Shown: positions 14,428 to 22,015, numbered from the stretch's first letter. The stretch is DNA of 23,427 bases from JACZXC01 sp036447375 (GCA_036447375.1 JAZFUU010000244.1:1-23427); one strand, 5' to 3'. Made by a program: numbers and translations. The notes: generated by a model from the letters alone, not told the origin.

Positions 14428-15447
14428 TCAGCTCCGCAGGCGTTCGATCACGGCGGCAGCGCGGTCGTCGTCTCCCAGATCCTCGGGCATTCGAAAGCTG
14501 AGGCCGGTCGCGAGGTCGCCGTACCAGTCTTTGAGAACATCGGCGATCTCGTCGTAGGGTCCAGCGGGCACCAACGCGTCCAGGACCTCGTCACCGACGG
14601 CCGCCTTCATCTCGCCCCAACGCCCCGCTCGCGCGAGCCCGCGCAGGCGTTCGCCGAGATCCCGCCATCCGTGCAGCTCGAGGGTGCGCCAGTACTGGGG
14701 GGTCGAATACAGGAAACCGAGATACTCGCGGATGCGTTCCCGTTCCGCGGCAACCGCCTCAGCCGTGGCGCCCGTCGCGACGAAGCCACCGGCGATGATT
14801 TCGACGCGATCTCGTGTCTTGCCCGCCTTTTTCGCCCCGATCTCGATATTGGGAAGGGTGAGCTCTCGCAGGGTGCGTGGGCTGGTGTTGGTCGGGTGCG
14901 TGACGATTCCATCCGCCGCCTCGCCTGCCAGACGCGTCATGGCGGCGTTGACCCCGCCCAGGTACAGCGGAATATCGGGGTGCTCGATCGGCCCGGGGTT
15001 GAAAAAAGGCTGCATCCGGTCGATGCGGTAATGCTCTCCCCGGAAGTCGAGTTGGGTTCCGTTCTGCCAGCAGTCCCAGATCGCCCGCAGGGCGCCCAGG
15101 TACTCGCGCATGCGCGGAACCGGAGGCTTCCACTCGACGCTGTAACGCCTCTCCATGTTGCCTTTCACCTGTGACCCCAGACCGAGCTCGAAGCGACCGC
15201 CCGACAACGACTGCAGGTCCCATGCCGCGTAGGCGGTGGTCATCGGACTCCGGGGAAACGCCAGGGCGATACTCGTGGCCACTCGAAGCGTGTGTGTGTG
15301 TTCGAGGGCGAGCAGCGACGTCAAGAATCCATCGTGCAGGGCCTCTGGAACCGCGAGTCCCGTGTAACCCAGACGCTCGGCCCGCTGCGCGTGTGAGGGC
15401 ACGTCACGCAGGGCCAAATTGGGCTCCATCGTCGCGTAGACCTTCAC
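14428..15447 (-). CDS. LLM class oxidoreductase, probably F420-dependent (TIGR03617-like)
   Basis: A 339-residue luciferase-superfamily protein. It begins with VYATMEP, then LAVPEALHDGF (31-41), RVATSIALAFPRSPM (55-69) and the cofactor-pocket sequence SGGRFELGLGSQVKGNMERRY (from 82). GLGSQVKGN and the length fit the TIGR03617 group, described as F420-dependent. The cofactor assignment is from remembered family resemblance and would need F420 biosynthesis genes elsewhere in the genome. The GTG start at 15445-15447 is set by an excellent upstream Shine-Dalgarno. It lies at the right edge of the igr-like operon, as the first luciferase-like gene lies at its left edge, and diverges from a hypothetical gene 34 bp away. 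Confidence 0.9.
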   Translation of the reverse strand: MKVYATMEPNLALRDVPSHAQRAERLGYTGLAVPEALHDGFLTSLLALEHTHTLRVATSIALAFPRSPMTTAYAAWDLQSLSGGRFELGLGSQVKGNMERRYSVEWKPPVPRMREYLGALRAIWDCWQNGTQLDFRGEHYRIDRMQPFFNPGPIEHPDIPLYLGGVNAAMTRLAGEAADGIVTHPTNTSPRTLRELTLPNIEIGAKKAGKTRDRVEIIAGGFVATGATAEAVAAERERIREYLGFLYSTPQYWRTLELHGWRDLGERLRGLARAGRWGEMKAAVGDEVLDALVPAGPYDEIADVLKDWYGDLATGLSFRMPEDLGDDDRAAAVIERLRS

Positions 15448-15471
15448 CGATGCCTCCCTCCCCAGTATATT
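15444..15471 (+). promoter_or_regulatory. Candidate sigma70-type promoter for the hypothetical gene, possibly leaderless
   Basis: TTCACC (15444-15449) and TATATT (15466-15471) are 16 bp apart. The GTG start at 15482 is only 10 bases after the -10, so the transcript would begin at or within a few bases of the start codon. No Shine-Dalgarno precedes this GTG, which fits a leaderless message. The hexamers match consensus at 4 and 5 of 6 positions; chance is a real alternative. Confidence 0.35.
15453..15463 (-). promoter_or_regulatory. Very strong ribosome binding site of the second LLM gene
   Basis: On the minus strand the sequence reads GGGGAGGGAGG, ending 5 bases before the GTG start at 15447. 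It makes this GTG the clear start and excludes upstream starts that would run into the divergent gene. Confidence 0.75.
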
Positions 15472-15481
15472 ACGCTCCACT

Positions 15482-15880
15482 GTGAGCGGCGCCGAGTTCA
15501 TCCACGTCTACGATCTGGAGAAGGACCGTGAGTACGTCGAGCGTGTCCAGGCTGCGACGGTTCAGGGCGGCGAATTCGCCCTTCGCATCGACCACGGCCT
15601 GTTCGGTACGGATCAGTGGTGGGCGGCGATTCGGAACGGCGACGTCCCTACCGAGCGCCTCGAGGGGATGATCGTGCAGCTCTACAAGACGGGCGAATGG
15701 CCGGAATTCGCGGTCGAAGTCGACGGCGAGCGCAGCTCTTGGGCGATGGATGGTGATGTCGGCCGGTATCGAGTTGGAAAGGGCGTGCACATCGAGTTCA
15801 TGACGGCGGAGTACCGGAAGCCGCCGCCCGAAGCAGATGCTTCGACCCGGGTGGTGCTGGGCATCTGGGTCGAGCCCTGA
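15482..15880 (+). CDS. Hypothetical protein, small soluble
   Basis: A 132-residue protein with no signal peptide, membrane segment or recognised domain. It is acidic and tryptophan-rich (WWAAIRNGD, GEWPEF, SSWAMDG), with alternating hydrophobic patterns suggesting a mostly beta structure after an N-terminal helix (EKDREYVERVQ). Codon third positions are G/C-rich like its neighbours, supporting that it is coding. Start is GTG at 15482, without a ribosome binding site. Two lipoprotein genes follow on the same strand, the first 55 bp downstream. No function is proposed. Confidence 0.65.
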   Translation: MSGAEFIHVYDLEKDREYVERVQAATVQGGEFALRIDHGLFGTDQWWAAIRNGDVPTERLEGMIVQLYKTGEWPEFAVEVDGERSSWAMDGDVGRYRVGKGVHIEFMTAEYRKPPPEADASTRVVLGIWVEP

Positions 15881-15935
15881 ACAAATGGGCCGCCGGAACA
15901 AACCGGAGGGTCCGTTTTCGACGCGCGGGGGGTCG

Positions 15936-16274
15936 ATGACGATACGACGGGTGGCGCGGGCGGCAGTCCGACTCGGGCTCCTCGCGCTCGGAGTCATCGC
16001 GCTGGACGGTTGTATCACCGGTGGGGGCGCGTCGCGCCCGCTGGCGGTACCGGAGTTTGCGCGGCTCCATGGCTCCTGGGTTCCCGAGCGGCTCCATCGC
16101 GATCTGATCCTGTGTCTGGACGAAGCTCACGAGAGGGTGCTCTCGAACTTCCGTCCGTTTCGCGCCGCGGGAACGGCCCGTCGTGCGCTGAGCGATAACA
16201 CTTCGGAATGCATGGCACGAGCCGGCTGGGTCCGCCGCCTACCGCGGCCGCCGAGGGAGATCTCTGATGAGTAG
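15936..16274 (+). CDS. Small putative lipoprotein
   Basis: A 112-residue protein. Residues 1-25 look like a type II signal peptide: basic MTIRRVARAAVR, hydrophobic LGLLALGVIAL, then D-G-Cys26. The lipobox LDGC has aspartate at -2, which is unusual but keeps Gly at -1 and Leu at -3. The mature part has two further cysteines (Cys60 and Cys92) that could form a disulfide in the periplasm, and a basic, Arg-rich tail. No domain was recognised. ATG at 15936 is preceded by a G-run. Its last 8 bp overlap the next lipoprotein gene, so the two are probably translated together. Confidence 0.6.
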   Translation: MTIRRVARAAVRLGLLALGVIALDGCITGGGASRPLAVPEFARLHGSWVPERLHRDLILCLDEAHERVLSNFRPFRAAGTARRALSDNTSECMARAGWVRRLPRPPREISDE

Positions 16275-16473
16275 GGCGAGGTTTTGGACCGTTCTCAGCT
16301 TGGGGGTCGTGCTGATCGGGGTGGGAGGATGTCGGATGACCCCCGAGCGGATCGTCCGAATCGAGGTCGAGAACGAGCTGCTCCGCGAACAGGTGCGGAT
16401 CATTCGCAACAACTGCAGCTACTACCGCGAACTCGATTTGGAGGCCGAAGAAGAGACCGACGGCAGTCCCTGA
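16267..16473 (+). CDS. Tiny putative lipoprotein with a helical C-terminal part
   Basis: A 68-residue protein. The signal peptide (1-21) ends in a good lipobox, V-G-G-Cys22. The mature part is about 46 residues. Residues 26-60 are predicted by eye to be one charged amphipathic helix (ERIVRIEVENELLREQVRII), resembling small Lpp-like or spacer lipoproteins, with one further cysteine at 50. It starts inside the end of the preceding lipoprotein gene (8-bp overlap) and converges with the phosphotriesterase-like gene 30 bp later. Function unknown; it may form a pair or complex with its neighbour. Confidence 0.65.
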   Translation: MSRARFWTVLSLGVVLIGVGGCRMTPERIVRIEVENELLREQVRIIRNNCSYYRELDLEAEEETDGSP

Positions 16474-16503
16474 TCTCACCCATCGCGCGGGGTCTGTCTC
16501 GAT

Positions 16504-17451
16504 TCAGTAGGCGCCCTGGCCCTCGAAGATGCGTCGCGGGTTGTCGACGGTGAGGGTCCGGATCTGTTCCTCGCTGACTCCTTCCTTTCGCAGGGCCGGG
16601 ATCACGTCATCGGGAATGTGCCGAAAATTCCAGCGCGGTGCGGCGCCGGCCATGAGGTCGGCGGGAAAGAAGTCGAAGTGGCAACAGGCGTCGTGGGATA
16701 GAACCATCTGCTCGGCCTTTCCGCGGCTGCAGAGCGCCGCGACGGTACTGACGCGCTTCTCCATGGACAGGAAGATGTCCAGGCCGAAGCGGTCCATCCC
16801 GATCGTGCTGCCCCGGGCGAGAATCGACTCCAGGTGCTCCAGATCTTCGGTGTCGCCGCAGTGGCCGATCACGACCCGGTCGAGATCCACTCCCGCCTCG
16901 TCGAAGACGTCCTGCTGGCCCGGCCCCACCTTGTGATCCACCGACGTGTGGGTCGAAATCGGGATCCCCGTGGCGCGATGGGCCCCCGCCGCAACCTGAA
17001 GGAGCTTTTCATTCAGAGGCGTCACACCCATGTGGTCGGTGGCGCATTTGATGATTCCGGCCTTGATGTCGGTGCCCTGGATGCCCTTCTCGATGTCCTG
17101 GACGAGCAGCTCGATCAGGCGATCGGTGGGCCAGCCGACGAGGGTCGGCTCTTCGGTCCAGTAGAAACCCGTGGCGGCGATGATCTGCATCTCGGCTTTC
17201 TCCGCGACCTCGCGGATGACGTGGATGTCGCGCCCGAGATTGATGGGCGTGAGGTCCACGATGGTGCGGACGCCGCGCTCTTTTGCGGCGAGGACTTCGG
17301 CAACCGCGTGGGGAATGTGTTGTTCCCGGTCGTACCAGTGGGGGAACGCCTGCCGCAGCGACCAGTTCACGACCAGGATGTGCTCGTGCATGAGCGTGAA
17401 ACCGAGATCGGCGGTGTCGATGGGACCCAGCACTCCGTTGACCGTGGGCAT
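16504..17451 (-). CDS. Phosphotriesterase-family (PTE/lactonase-like) metal hydrolase
   Basis: A 315-residue TIM-barrel amidohydrolase of the phosphotriesterase family. All binuclear-metal ligands are visible: His22 and His24 (MHEHI), bridging Lys135 (GIIKCAT, usually carboxylated), His168 (ISTHTS), His197 (IGHCGDT) and Asp254 (LSHDACC). Family members hydrolyse lactones, organophosphates or carboxylic esters. A lactonase is more likely for a natural pathway, but sequence does not settle it. No signal peptide, so cytoplasmic. ATG at 17449-17451 follows AAGGAG by 7 bases. It is the last gene of a five-gene - strand operon, 32 bp after the CMD-like gene. Confidence 0.92.
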   Translation of the reverse strand: MPTVNGVLGPIDTADLGFTLMHEHILVVNWSLRQAFPHWYDREQHIPHAVAEVLAAKERGVRTIVDLTPINLGRDIHVIREVAEKAEMQIIAATGFYWTEEPTLVGWPTDRLIELLVQDIEKGIQGTDIKAGIIKCATDHMGVTPLNEKLLQVAAGAHRATGIPISTHTSVDHKVGPGQQDVFDEAGVDLDRVVIGHCGDTEDLEHLESILARGSTIGMDRFGLDIFLSMEKRVSTVAALCSRGKAEQMVLSHDACCHFDFFPADLMAGAAPRWNFRHIPDDVIPALRKEGVSEEQIRTLTVDNPRRIFEGQGAY

Positions 17452-17483
17452 GCTTCGACTCCTTGGGTGGGGATGCGTCGATT

Positions 17484-18083
17484 CTACGCCGAAACATTCC
17501 CGGGCGGTCGGCTATTCCCGGGCTTGCGACCGTCGGGGGGCCAGGATGCGGTGCCCTCTTCGAGGGGAATGTCCAGACTTTGGAGCAGCGACGAGACCAT
17601 GCGCCAGTTGCCGATGACGGCGGTGAGCTCGAGCAGTTCCTCGAATCCGCCGACGTGGCTCACGCAATCGGCCCAGGTCTCGGGTGAGATGGCTCCCCGA
17701 TCCAGGATCTCGTCGGTGGCGGTCAGCACGGCGCGATCGGCGTCGCCGAAGCGCTCCGATTCTCGCCAGTCCCGGATCGCCAACAGGTCGGCCTCGGGGA
17801 GTTCCAGCTGCCGGGCGATCCGCCAGTGCTGGGTCCATTCGTAGTTCGAACCCGTGGCCCAGCCCAACCGCATGATGACGAGTTCGCGCAGACGGGCGTC
17901 GAGCTTTCCTCGAAATAGCAGGGTCATGAGCAGATCGTTGATCCGTTTGGCCAGGAGCGGGTGGTTCAGCAGCACCCGAAAGATGTTGAGCTCGGCGACC
18001 TGTTCGGGGATCTCGGCTGCCGCCGCCGCCTTGCGCGCTTCTTCCAGCGAGAGCATCGGGATGCGGGGGGTAGGTTGACTCAT
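17484..18083 (-). CDS. Carboxymuconolactone decarboxylase (CMD)-family protein
   Basis: A 199-residue all-helical CMD-family protein. The core LRELVIMRLGWATGSNYEWTQH (from residue 65) matches the family's REL-x-I-L-R-x-A-x-x-x-x-S-x-YEW-x-x-H pattern, with Glu82 and His86. The AhpD-type CxxC pair is absent, so it is not a peroxidase-type AhpD. It may act as a decarboxylase, isomerase or lactone-handling enzyme on a ring-cleavage-like product. The C-terminal 25 residues are Pro/Gly-rich and probably disordered. The ATG overlaps the stop of the amidohydrolase gene as ATGA, indicating coupling in the operon. Confidence 0.88.
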   Translation of the reverse strand: MSQPTPRIPMLSLEEARKAAAAAEIPEQVAELNIFRVLLNHPLLAKRINDLLMTLLFRGKLDARLRELVIMRLGWATGSNYEWTQHWRIARQLELPEADLLAIRDWRESERFGDADRAVLTATDEILDRGAISPETWADCVSHVGGFEELLELTAVIGNWRMVSSLLQSLDIPLEEGTASWPPDGRKPGNSRPPGNVSA

Positions 18084-19249
18084 GTTTCGACTCCATAAGC
18101 TCGAAGCACGTTGCGTCCGAGGAAGCCGGCGCGGGCCGACTCGGGCAGCTCGCGAACGATGCGAGTCACCTCGGGAATGTACTCCGGTGGGTGATCCGGG
18201 TGGGGAAAATCGGACGCCCAGAAGAAGCGATCTTCTCCGACTCGGGGAATCACCGCCGACAGCGTCGTCTCGTCGGGATCGCCCGAGATCCAGCACTGGC
18301 GTCCGAAGTAGAAGCTCGGTTTTTCCTTCAACAGCTCGCGGATGAACATTCCCTGGGGCGACGCGTAGACGGCATCCATCCGGTCGAGCCAGTAGCCGAT
18401 CCAGCTCGCACCCGCCTCGAGAACCGCCACCCGCAGCTCCGGAAAAAGCTCGAACACGCCGTACTGGAACAGGGACGTAAAGGCGTGACGCACGGCGTCG
18501 GGCGCCGTCACGTTGATGAAGAACGAGTGACGCATGCTCGTCACCTCGCCGAAGCGCCCCGGCGCCGCCCATTTGGGTTCGAAACTCGGGTGGATGCCGA
18601 GGACCAGCCCCAATTCTTCCGCCGCGGCGAACACGCGATGATGATCACCGTGGCCCAGGGCCCTGCGCGTCATGGCAAAGGGAGGAACCCATACTCCTTT
18701 GACGCCGTCCTTGGCGACGCGCCGCAGCTCGGCTTCCGCCGCTTTGGGATCGCCCAGGGAGAGCTGCGCGATGGGAATCAGTCGCCCCTTCGAATCGGCG
18801 CAGAAGTCGACGATCCAGCGGTTGTAGGCCCGGAGATACGCCTGGGTGATCTCTTCGTCCTCGCACTCCGCTACCCAGAGAAGACTCAGGGTCGGGTACA
18901 AAAATACGCGTTCCAGGTTCTCCTGATCGAGACGCTGGATTCGTTCCTCGGCGTCCATGGCGCCGAAGGGCGCGTTGTCGACGTAGGGCGAGCCGGTCTC
19001 CTCGCGCTCATAGATGATCCCGCCCACGCGATCCATCAGCCCCAGGCCCCCGGGCATGCCCCTGCGGACGAGCTTCGAGGGTCGGCCGTCGATCTCGACG
19101 TGCTCCCGGCCCTCGTCGTCCTTTCGGATGCAAATCGCGCGGCTGCGATATTTCGGCTCGAGGTAGCGCTCCCAGAGATCCGGCGGCTCGAGCACGTGTC
19201 CGTCGCCGTCCACACCACCGGGGAACTCGAGCCGCGGGAGCTGTTTCAC
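18080..19249 (-). CDS. Amidohydrolase-2 family (ACMSD-like) metal hydrolase or decarboxylase
   Basis: A 389-residue protein of the PF04909-type family. The N-terminal metal motif is VDGDGHVLEP (Asp16, His18), a middle strand gives GIHPSFEP, and the terminal aspartate lies in ASDFPHPDHPPE near residue 347. Related enzymes include 2-amino-3-carboxymuconate-6-semialdehyde decarboxylase and many uncharacterised hydrolases; the central region with WERYLEPKYRSRA is common in uncharacterised catabolic members. The GTG at 19247-19249 overlaps the upstream hydrolase stop as GTGA. Its own stop overlaps the CMD-like gene as ATGA. Substrate unknown; its place in the operon suggests it acts directly with the CMD- and PTE-like enzymes. 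Confidence 0.9.
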   Translation of the reverse strand: MKQLPRLEFPGGVDGDGHVLEPPDLWERYLEPKYRSRAICIRKDDEGREHVEIDGRPSKLVRRGMPGGLGLMDRVGGIIYEREETGSPYVDNAPFGAMDAEERIQRLDQENLERVFLYPTLSLLWVAECEDEEITQAYLRAYNRWIVDFCADSKGRLIPIAQLSLGDPKAAEAELRRVAKDGVKGVWVPPFAMTRRALGHGDHHRVFAAAEELGLVLGIHPSFEPKWAAPGRFGEVTSMRHSFFINVTAPDAVRHAFTSLFQYGVFELFPELRVAVLEAGASWIGYWLDRMDAVYASPQGMFIRELLKEKPSFYFGRQCWISGDPDETTLSAVIPRVGEDRFFWASDFPHPDHPPEYIPEVTRIVRELPESARAGFLGRNVLRAYGVET

Positions 19250-20043
19250 GGGGCCTCCGGGTGCTGCCCGGCAAGCCACGGATCCAGGGCCTCGATCACC
19301 CGATCCGCGGCTTCGACGTGGAGCCAGTGGCCGCGTTTCGGAATCTCCCGAAGGGTCGCATCGGGAAGTTGTTGGGCGATGATGCCCGACGCTTTCGGCC
19401 CCATGGGATCGTTCTCACCCACCAGTAGCAGGACGGGGCAGGCGAGGGTCGCGAGCTTGGGCGTGAGCGGATCTCGATACAAGCTCTGGAGTGTACGCGT
19501 CACGTGGGCGATTCCCTGAGCGTCGCCGGCGATGCGTTTGTTGCTGTGCTCTCCGTAGATTGCGCGGGCGAGACCCGCCACTCCGTCGGTCTCACCGGCA
19601 AGGGCGATTCGCTCGTACCAGCCGGCGACCTTCTCACTGCACTGACTGGCGGTTCCGATCAACACCAGACCGGCGACCCGGTCGGGGTAGGCCAGCGCTG
19701 TCGTCATCGCGATCACGCCGCCCATCGAGTGTCCCACCAGAATGGCCCGCGGAATTTCGAGAGCATCGAGCAGCGCGACGGCGTCGCCGGCCAGGTCCTC
19801 GCGCCGGTAGGGACCCGGCGGGGCGTCGGACTCGCCGTGCCCCCGCAGATCGAAGCAGATGGCGCGACCGCGTTCGGACAGCGGTCCGACCAGTCGGTCC
19901 CAGATTTCGAGCCGGTCGACGAGACCGTGAAGGCAGAGGAAGTTGGGCGGTCCGGTTCCACTCGAGGCGATGCGAAGCGAATGATCGCCGACGCTGAGGC
20001 GGGACGTGGGCCTTCCGCGGCTTGTGTCGGTGCTCAGATGCAA
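19246..20043 (-). CDS. Alpha/beta hydrolase with an unusual (TTG or CTG) start
   Basis: A 265-residue alpha/beta-hydrolase-fold enzyme with the full triad: Ser106 in GHSMGG, Asp212 in GENDPMG and His239 in KRGHWLH. The oxyanion-hole strand FLCLHGLVD lies at 35-43 and DLRGHGESD at 65-73. It probably hydrolyses an ester, lactone or C-C bond (MhpC-type). No ATG or GTG exists in frame between the end of the PhyH gene and the first conserved strand. TTG at 20041-20043 is taken as start. A CTG two codons on would overlap the PhyH stop as CTGA and has GAGG seven bases upstream. Either way, it seems translated by coupling to PhyH. Confidence 0.88.
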   Translation of the reverse strand: MHLSTDTSRGRPTSRLSVGDHSLRIASSGTGPPNFLCLHGLVDRLEIWDRLVGPLSERGRAICFDLRGHGESDAPPGPYRREDLAGDAVALLDALEIPRAILVGHSMGGVIAMTTALAYPDRVAGLVLIGTASQCSEKVAGWYERIALAGETDGVAGLARAIYGEHSNKRIAGDAQGIAHVTRTLQSLYRDPLTPKLATLACPVLLLVGENDPMGPKASGIIAQQLPDATLREIPKRGHWLHVEAADRVIEALDPWLAGQHPEAP

Positions 20044-20837
20044 CCCTCGTACTCCCGACCCTTCACCAATGTATACGGGCGGCCCTTTCCGATGGGAGCC
20101 ATGCCCTCGGCGTACCGGCAGGTCGAGCTGGCGTAGTGGGCGGAAATCGCGCGTCGAAAGCCCTGGGTTCGATTGCGGCCGGAGCCGTGGAGGAGCAGCG
20201 GGTGGAAGAAGATCGTGTCGCCCGGATCCATCTCCAGGTGGATTCGTTCGGTCTCGGCACTCGCACCGGCGGCTCCCACATACAGGAAGTTCACGTACTC
20301 CCAATCGGGATTCACGTGTTTTTGCAGCGGACCCTTGTGACTGCCCGGCACCACGACCAGACAACCGTTCTCGCGGGTGCAGGGCTCGAGGGCCGTCCAG
20401 GTTGCCACGATCTTTTCCGCCGGTCGGAAGGGAAAATAGAGGAGGTCCTGGTGCAGCGGGTGACGCCCGTCGACCCCGGGCGGTTTGTTGATCAGCATAT
20501 TGTGAATCGATTTGATGTCGGGTCCGATGAAGGACTCGACCCAGCTCAGCAACGTCGGATGACACCCGTAGCCTTCGAAGAGCACGGGGTCGTTGTGGAA
20601 GTCCTGAATCTTGGCGATGGCTTCGCGGGGCTGGGCGGGATCGACGGCGCCCTTGGCCACCATGACATCGCGCATCACCAGCATCTCGGGGGCCGGATCC
20701 ACTTCGCCGTCGACGATGGCGAGAAAGCGCTTCCTCCAGACCTCGAGCTCGCCGTCGTCGAACATGCGGCGCACCAGCACGAAACCCTGCTCTTCGTAGG
20801 AACTGCGTCCGTCGTCGCTGAGGGGTGTCGAGGACAT
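20034..20837 (-). CDS. Phytanoyl-CoA dioxygenase (PhyH) family Fe(II)/2-oxoglutarate oxygenase
   Basis: A 267-residue PhyH-type dioxygenase. The iron facial triad is visible: His129 and Asp131 in HPLHQDLLYF, and His217 in LLLHGSGRN; Arg223 or Arg228/229 would bind 2-oxoglutarate. PGSHKGPL (164-171) and RENGCL (155-160) are typical of the family. It would hydroxylate a lipid, terpenoid or small organic substrate, giving a group that the downstream hydrolases could act on. ATG at 20835-20837 has GGAG nine bases upstream. It is the first gene of the five-gene - strand operon and overlaps the hydrolase gene by 10 bp. A well-placed promoter lies in the 66-bp divergent spacer. Confidence 0.92.
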   Translation of the reverse strand: MSSTPLSDDGRSSYEEQGFVLVRRMFDDGELEVWRKRFLAIVDGEVDPAPEMLVMRDVMVAKGAVDPAQPREAIAKIQDFHNDPVLFEGYGCHPTLLSWVESFIGPDIKSIHNMLINKPPGVDGRHPLHQDLLYFPFRPAEKIVATWTALEPCTRENGCLVVVPGSHKGPLQKHVNPDWEYVNFLYVGAAGASAETERIHLEMDPGDTIFFHPLLLHGSGRNRTQGFRRAISAHYASSTCRYAEGMAPIGKGRPYTLVKGREYEGCI

Positions 20838-20842
20838 GGTGC

Positions 20843-20871
20843 TTGGCTCCGAGTGACCACGCTTATACAAT
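20843..20871 (+). promoter_or_regulatory. Candidate promoter of the alcohol dehydrogenase/thioesterase pair
   Basis: TTGGCT (20843-20848) and TACAAT (20866-20871) are 17 bp apart and match the sigma70 consensus at 4 and 5 of 6 positions. The start point would fall near 20878, about 25 nt before the GTG at 20904. The -10 shares bases with the opposite-strand -10, so the two promoters cannot both be occupied at once. Confidence 0.45.
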
Positions 20872-20890
20872 AGGAGAACGCCAACGTCGA
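20862..20890 (-). promoter_or_regulatory. Candidate promoter of the PhyH operon
   Basis: On the minus strand, TCGACG (20885-20890) and TATAAG (20862-20867) are separated by exactly 17 bp and match consensus at 4 and 5 of 6 positions. The expected start point near 20855 gives a leader of about 18 nt that contains the GGAG ribosome binding site of the PhyH gene. It overlaps the opposite promoter. Confidence 0.45.
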
Positions 20891-20903
20891 TCGGGTCGTA
20901 TCC

Positions 20904-22013
20904 GTGCCTTCTATTGCCTGCCCCAGCAAGACGCTCGCCATGGTCCAGACGGCCCCGAGGAAGCTCGAGGCCCAGGAACTCCCGATTCCCGAGATCGGCG
21001 ACTCCGACGCGCTCCTGCGCATCGATGCCTGCGGAATCTGTGGCAGTGACTACGAGCAGTTCGAAGGCGTCTTGCGGACGCCCATGCCGGTGATCCCCGG
21101 ACACGAGCCCCTCGGCACCATCGCTCGGATCGGAGACGGTGCCGCGAAGCGCTGGGGTGTGGACGTGGGCGACCGTGTCGCGGTGGAGACCATGCTCTCG
21201 TGTCGCTTCTGCCCCGAATGCCTGGGGGGGCGCTACCACCTGTGCCGCTCCCGGCGGATCTATTCCTACATCCCTCTCTCGGAACCGCCCGGGCTCTGGG
21301 GCTCCTATGCCGAGTACATGTACCTGGACCCGAATTCGATCGTGCACCGGATCGATCCCAAACTCCCGCCGGAGATCGCGGTGCTGTTCAATCCCCTGGG
21401 TGCGGGATTTCGTTGGGCCGTCGAGATTCCGCAGACCGGTCCCGGCGACACGGTTCTCATCCTCGGCCCGGGACAGCGCGGGCTCGCCAGCGTGCTCGCG
21501 TGCCGCGAGGTCGGCGCCGAAAAGATCATCGTCACCGGACTTGCGGTGGACGCTCGAAAGCTCGACCTCGCCCGCGAGTTCGGGGCCCACCATACGATTG
21601 ATGTCGAGAACGAGAACGTCAAGCGGCGGGTGCGTGAGCTGACCGACGGCCGGGGTGCCGACGTGGTGGTCGACGTCTCCTCCTATGCGACGAAGCCCGT
21701 GGCCGAGGCCCTGGACTACGTCGCCCCGGGTGGCACGATCGTCCTCGCCGGGGTCAAGGGCTTCAAGCCGATTCCCGGATTCGTGTCCGACAAGATCGTG
21801 CTCAAAGAAATCTCGATCCGTGGCGCCATCGGCGTAACCTCGACGGGCTACGTCAACGCCATTCGGTTGATCGAATCCGGCCGGTATCCGATCGAGAAGA
21901 TGCACACCCACGATTTCGGCCTGCGCGACGCGGAACTCGCGATCCGTACGCTGGCCCGGGAGATTCCCGGCGAAGAGTCGATTCATTCGTGCCTGATTCC
22001 GGGAAGGGATTGA
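20904..22013 (+). CDS. Zinc-dependent alcohol dehydrogenase (MDR family)
   Basis: A 369-residue medium-chain dehydrogenase. Catalytic zinc ligands are Cys43 (CGICGSD) and His67-Glu68 (GHEPLG). The structural zinc is held by Cys100, Cys103, Cys106 and Cys114. The nucleotide fold carries ILGPGQRGLAS in place of the usual GxGxxG, with the glycines kept. It should oxidise an alcohol, or reduce the ketone or aldehyde, with NAD(P). GTG at 20904 is the first start after an in-frame stop at 20871. A methionine at 20940 is a possible alternative, but the GTG has no strong ribosome binding site to prove it. It diverges from the PhyH operon and is followed 2 bp later by the thioesterase. Confidence 0.92.
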   Translation: MPSIACPSKTLAMVQTAPRKLEAQELPIPEIGDSDALLRIDACGICGSDYEQFEGVLRTPMPVIPGHEPLGTIARIGDGAAKRWGVDVGDRVAVETMLSCRFCPECLGGRYHLCRSRRIYSYIPLSEPPGLWGSYAEYMYLDPNSIVHRIDPKLPPEIAVLFNPLGAGFRWAVEIPQTGPGDTVLILGPGQRGLASVLACREVGAEKIIVTGLAVDARKLDLAREFGAHHTIDVENENVKRRVRELTDGRGADVVVDVSSYATKPVAEALDYVAPGGTIVLAGVKGFKPIPGFVSDKIVLKEISIRGAIGVTSTGYVNAIRLIESGRYPIEKMHTHDFGLRDAELAIRTLAREIPGEESIHSCLIPGRD

Positions 22014-22015
22014 TC

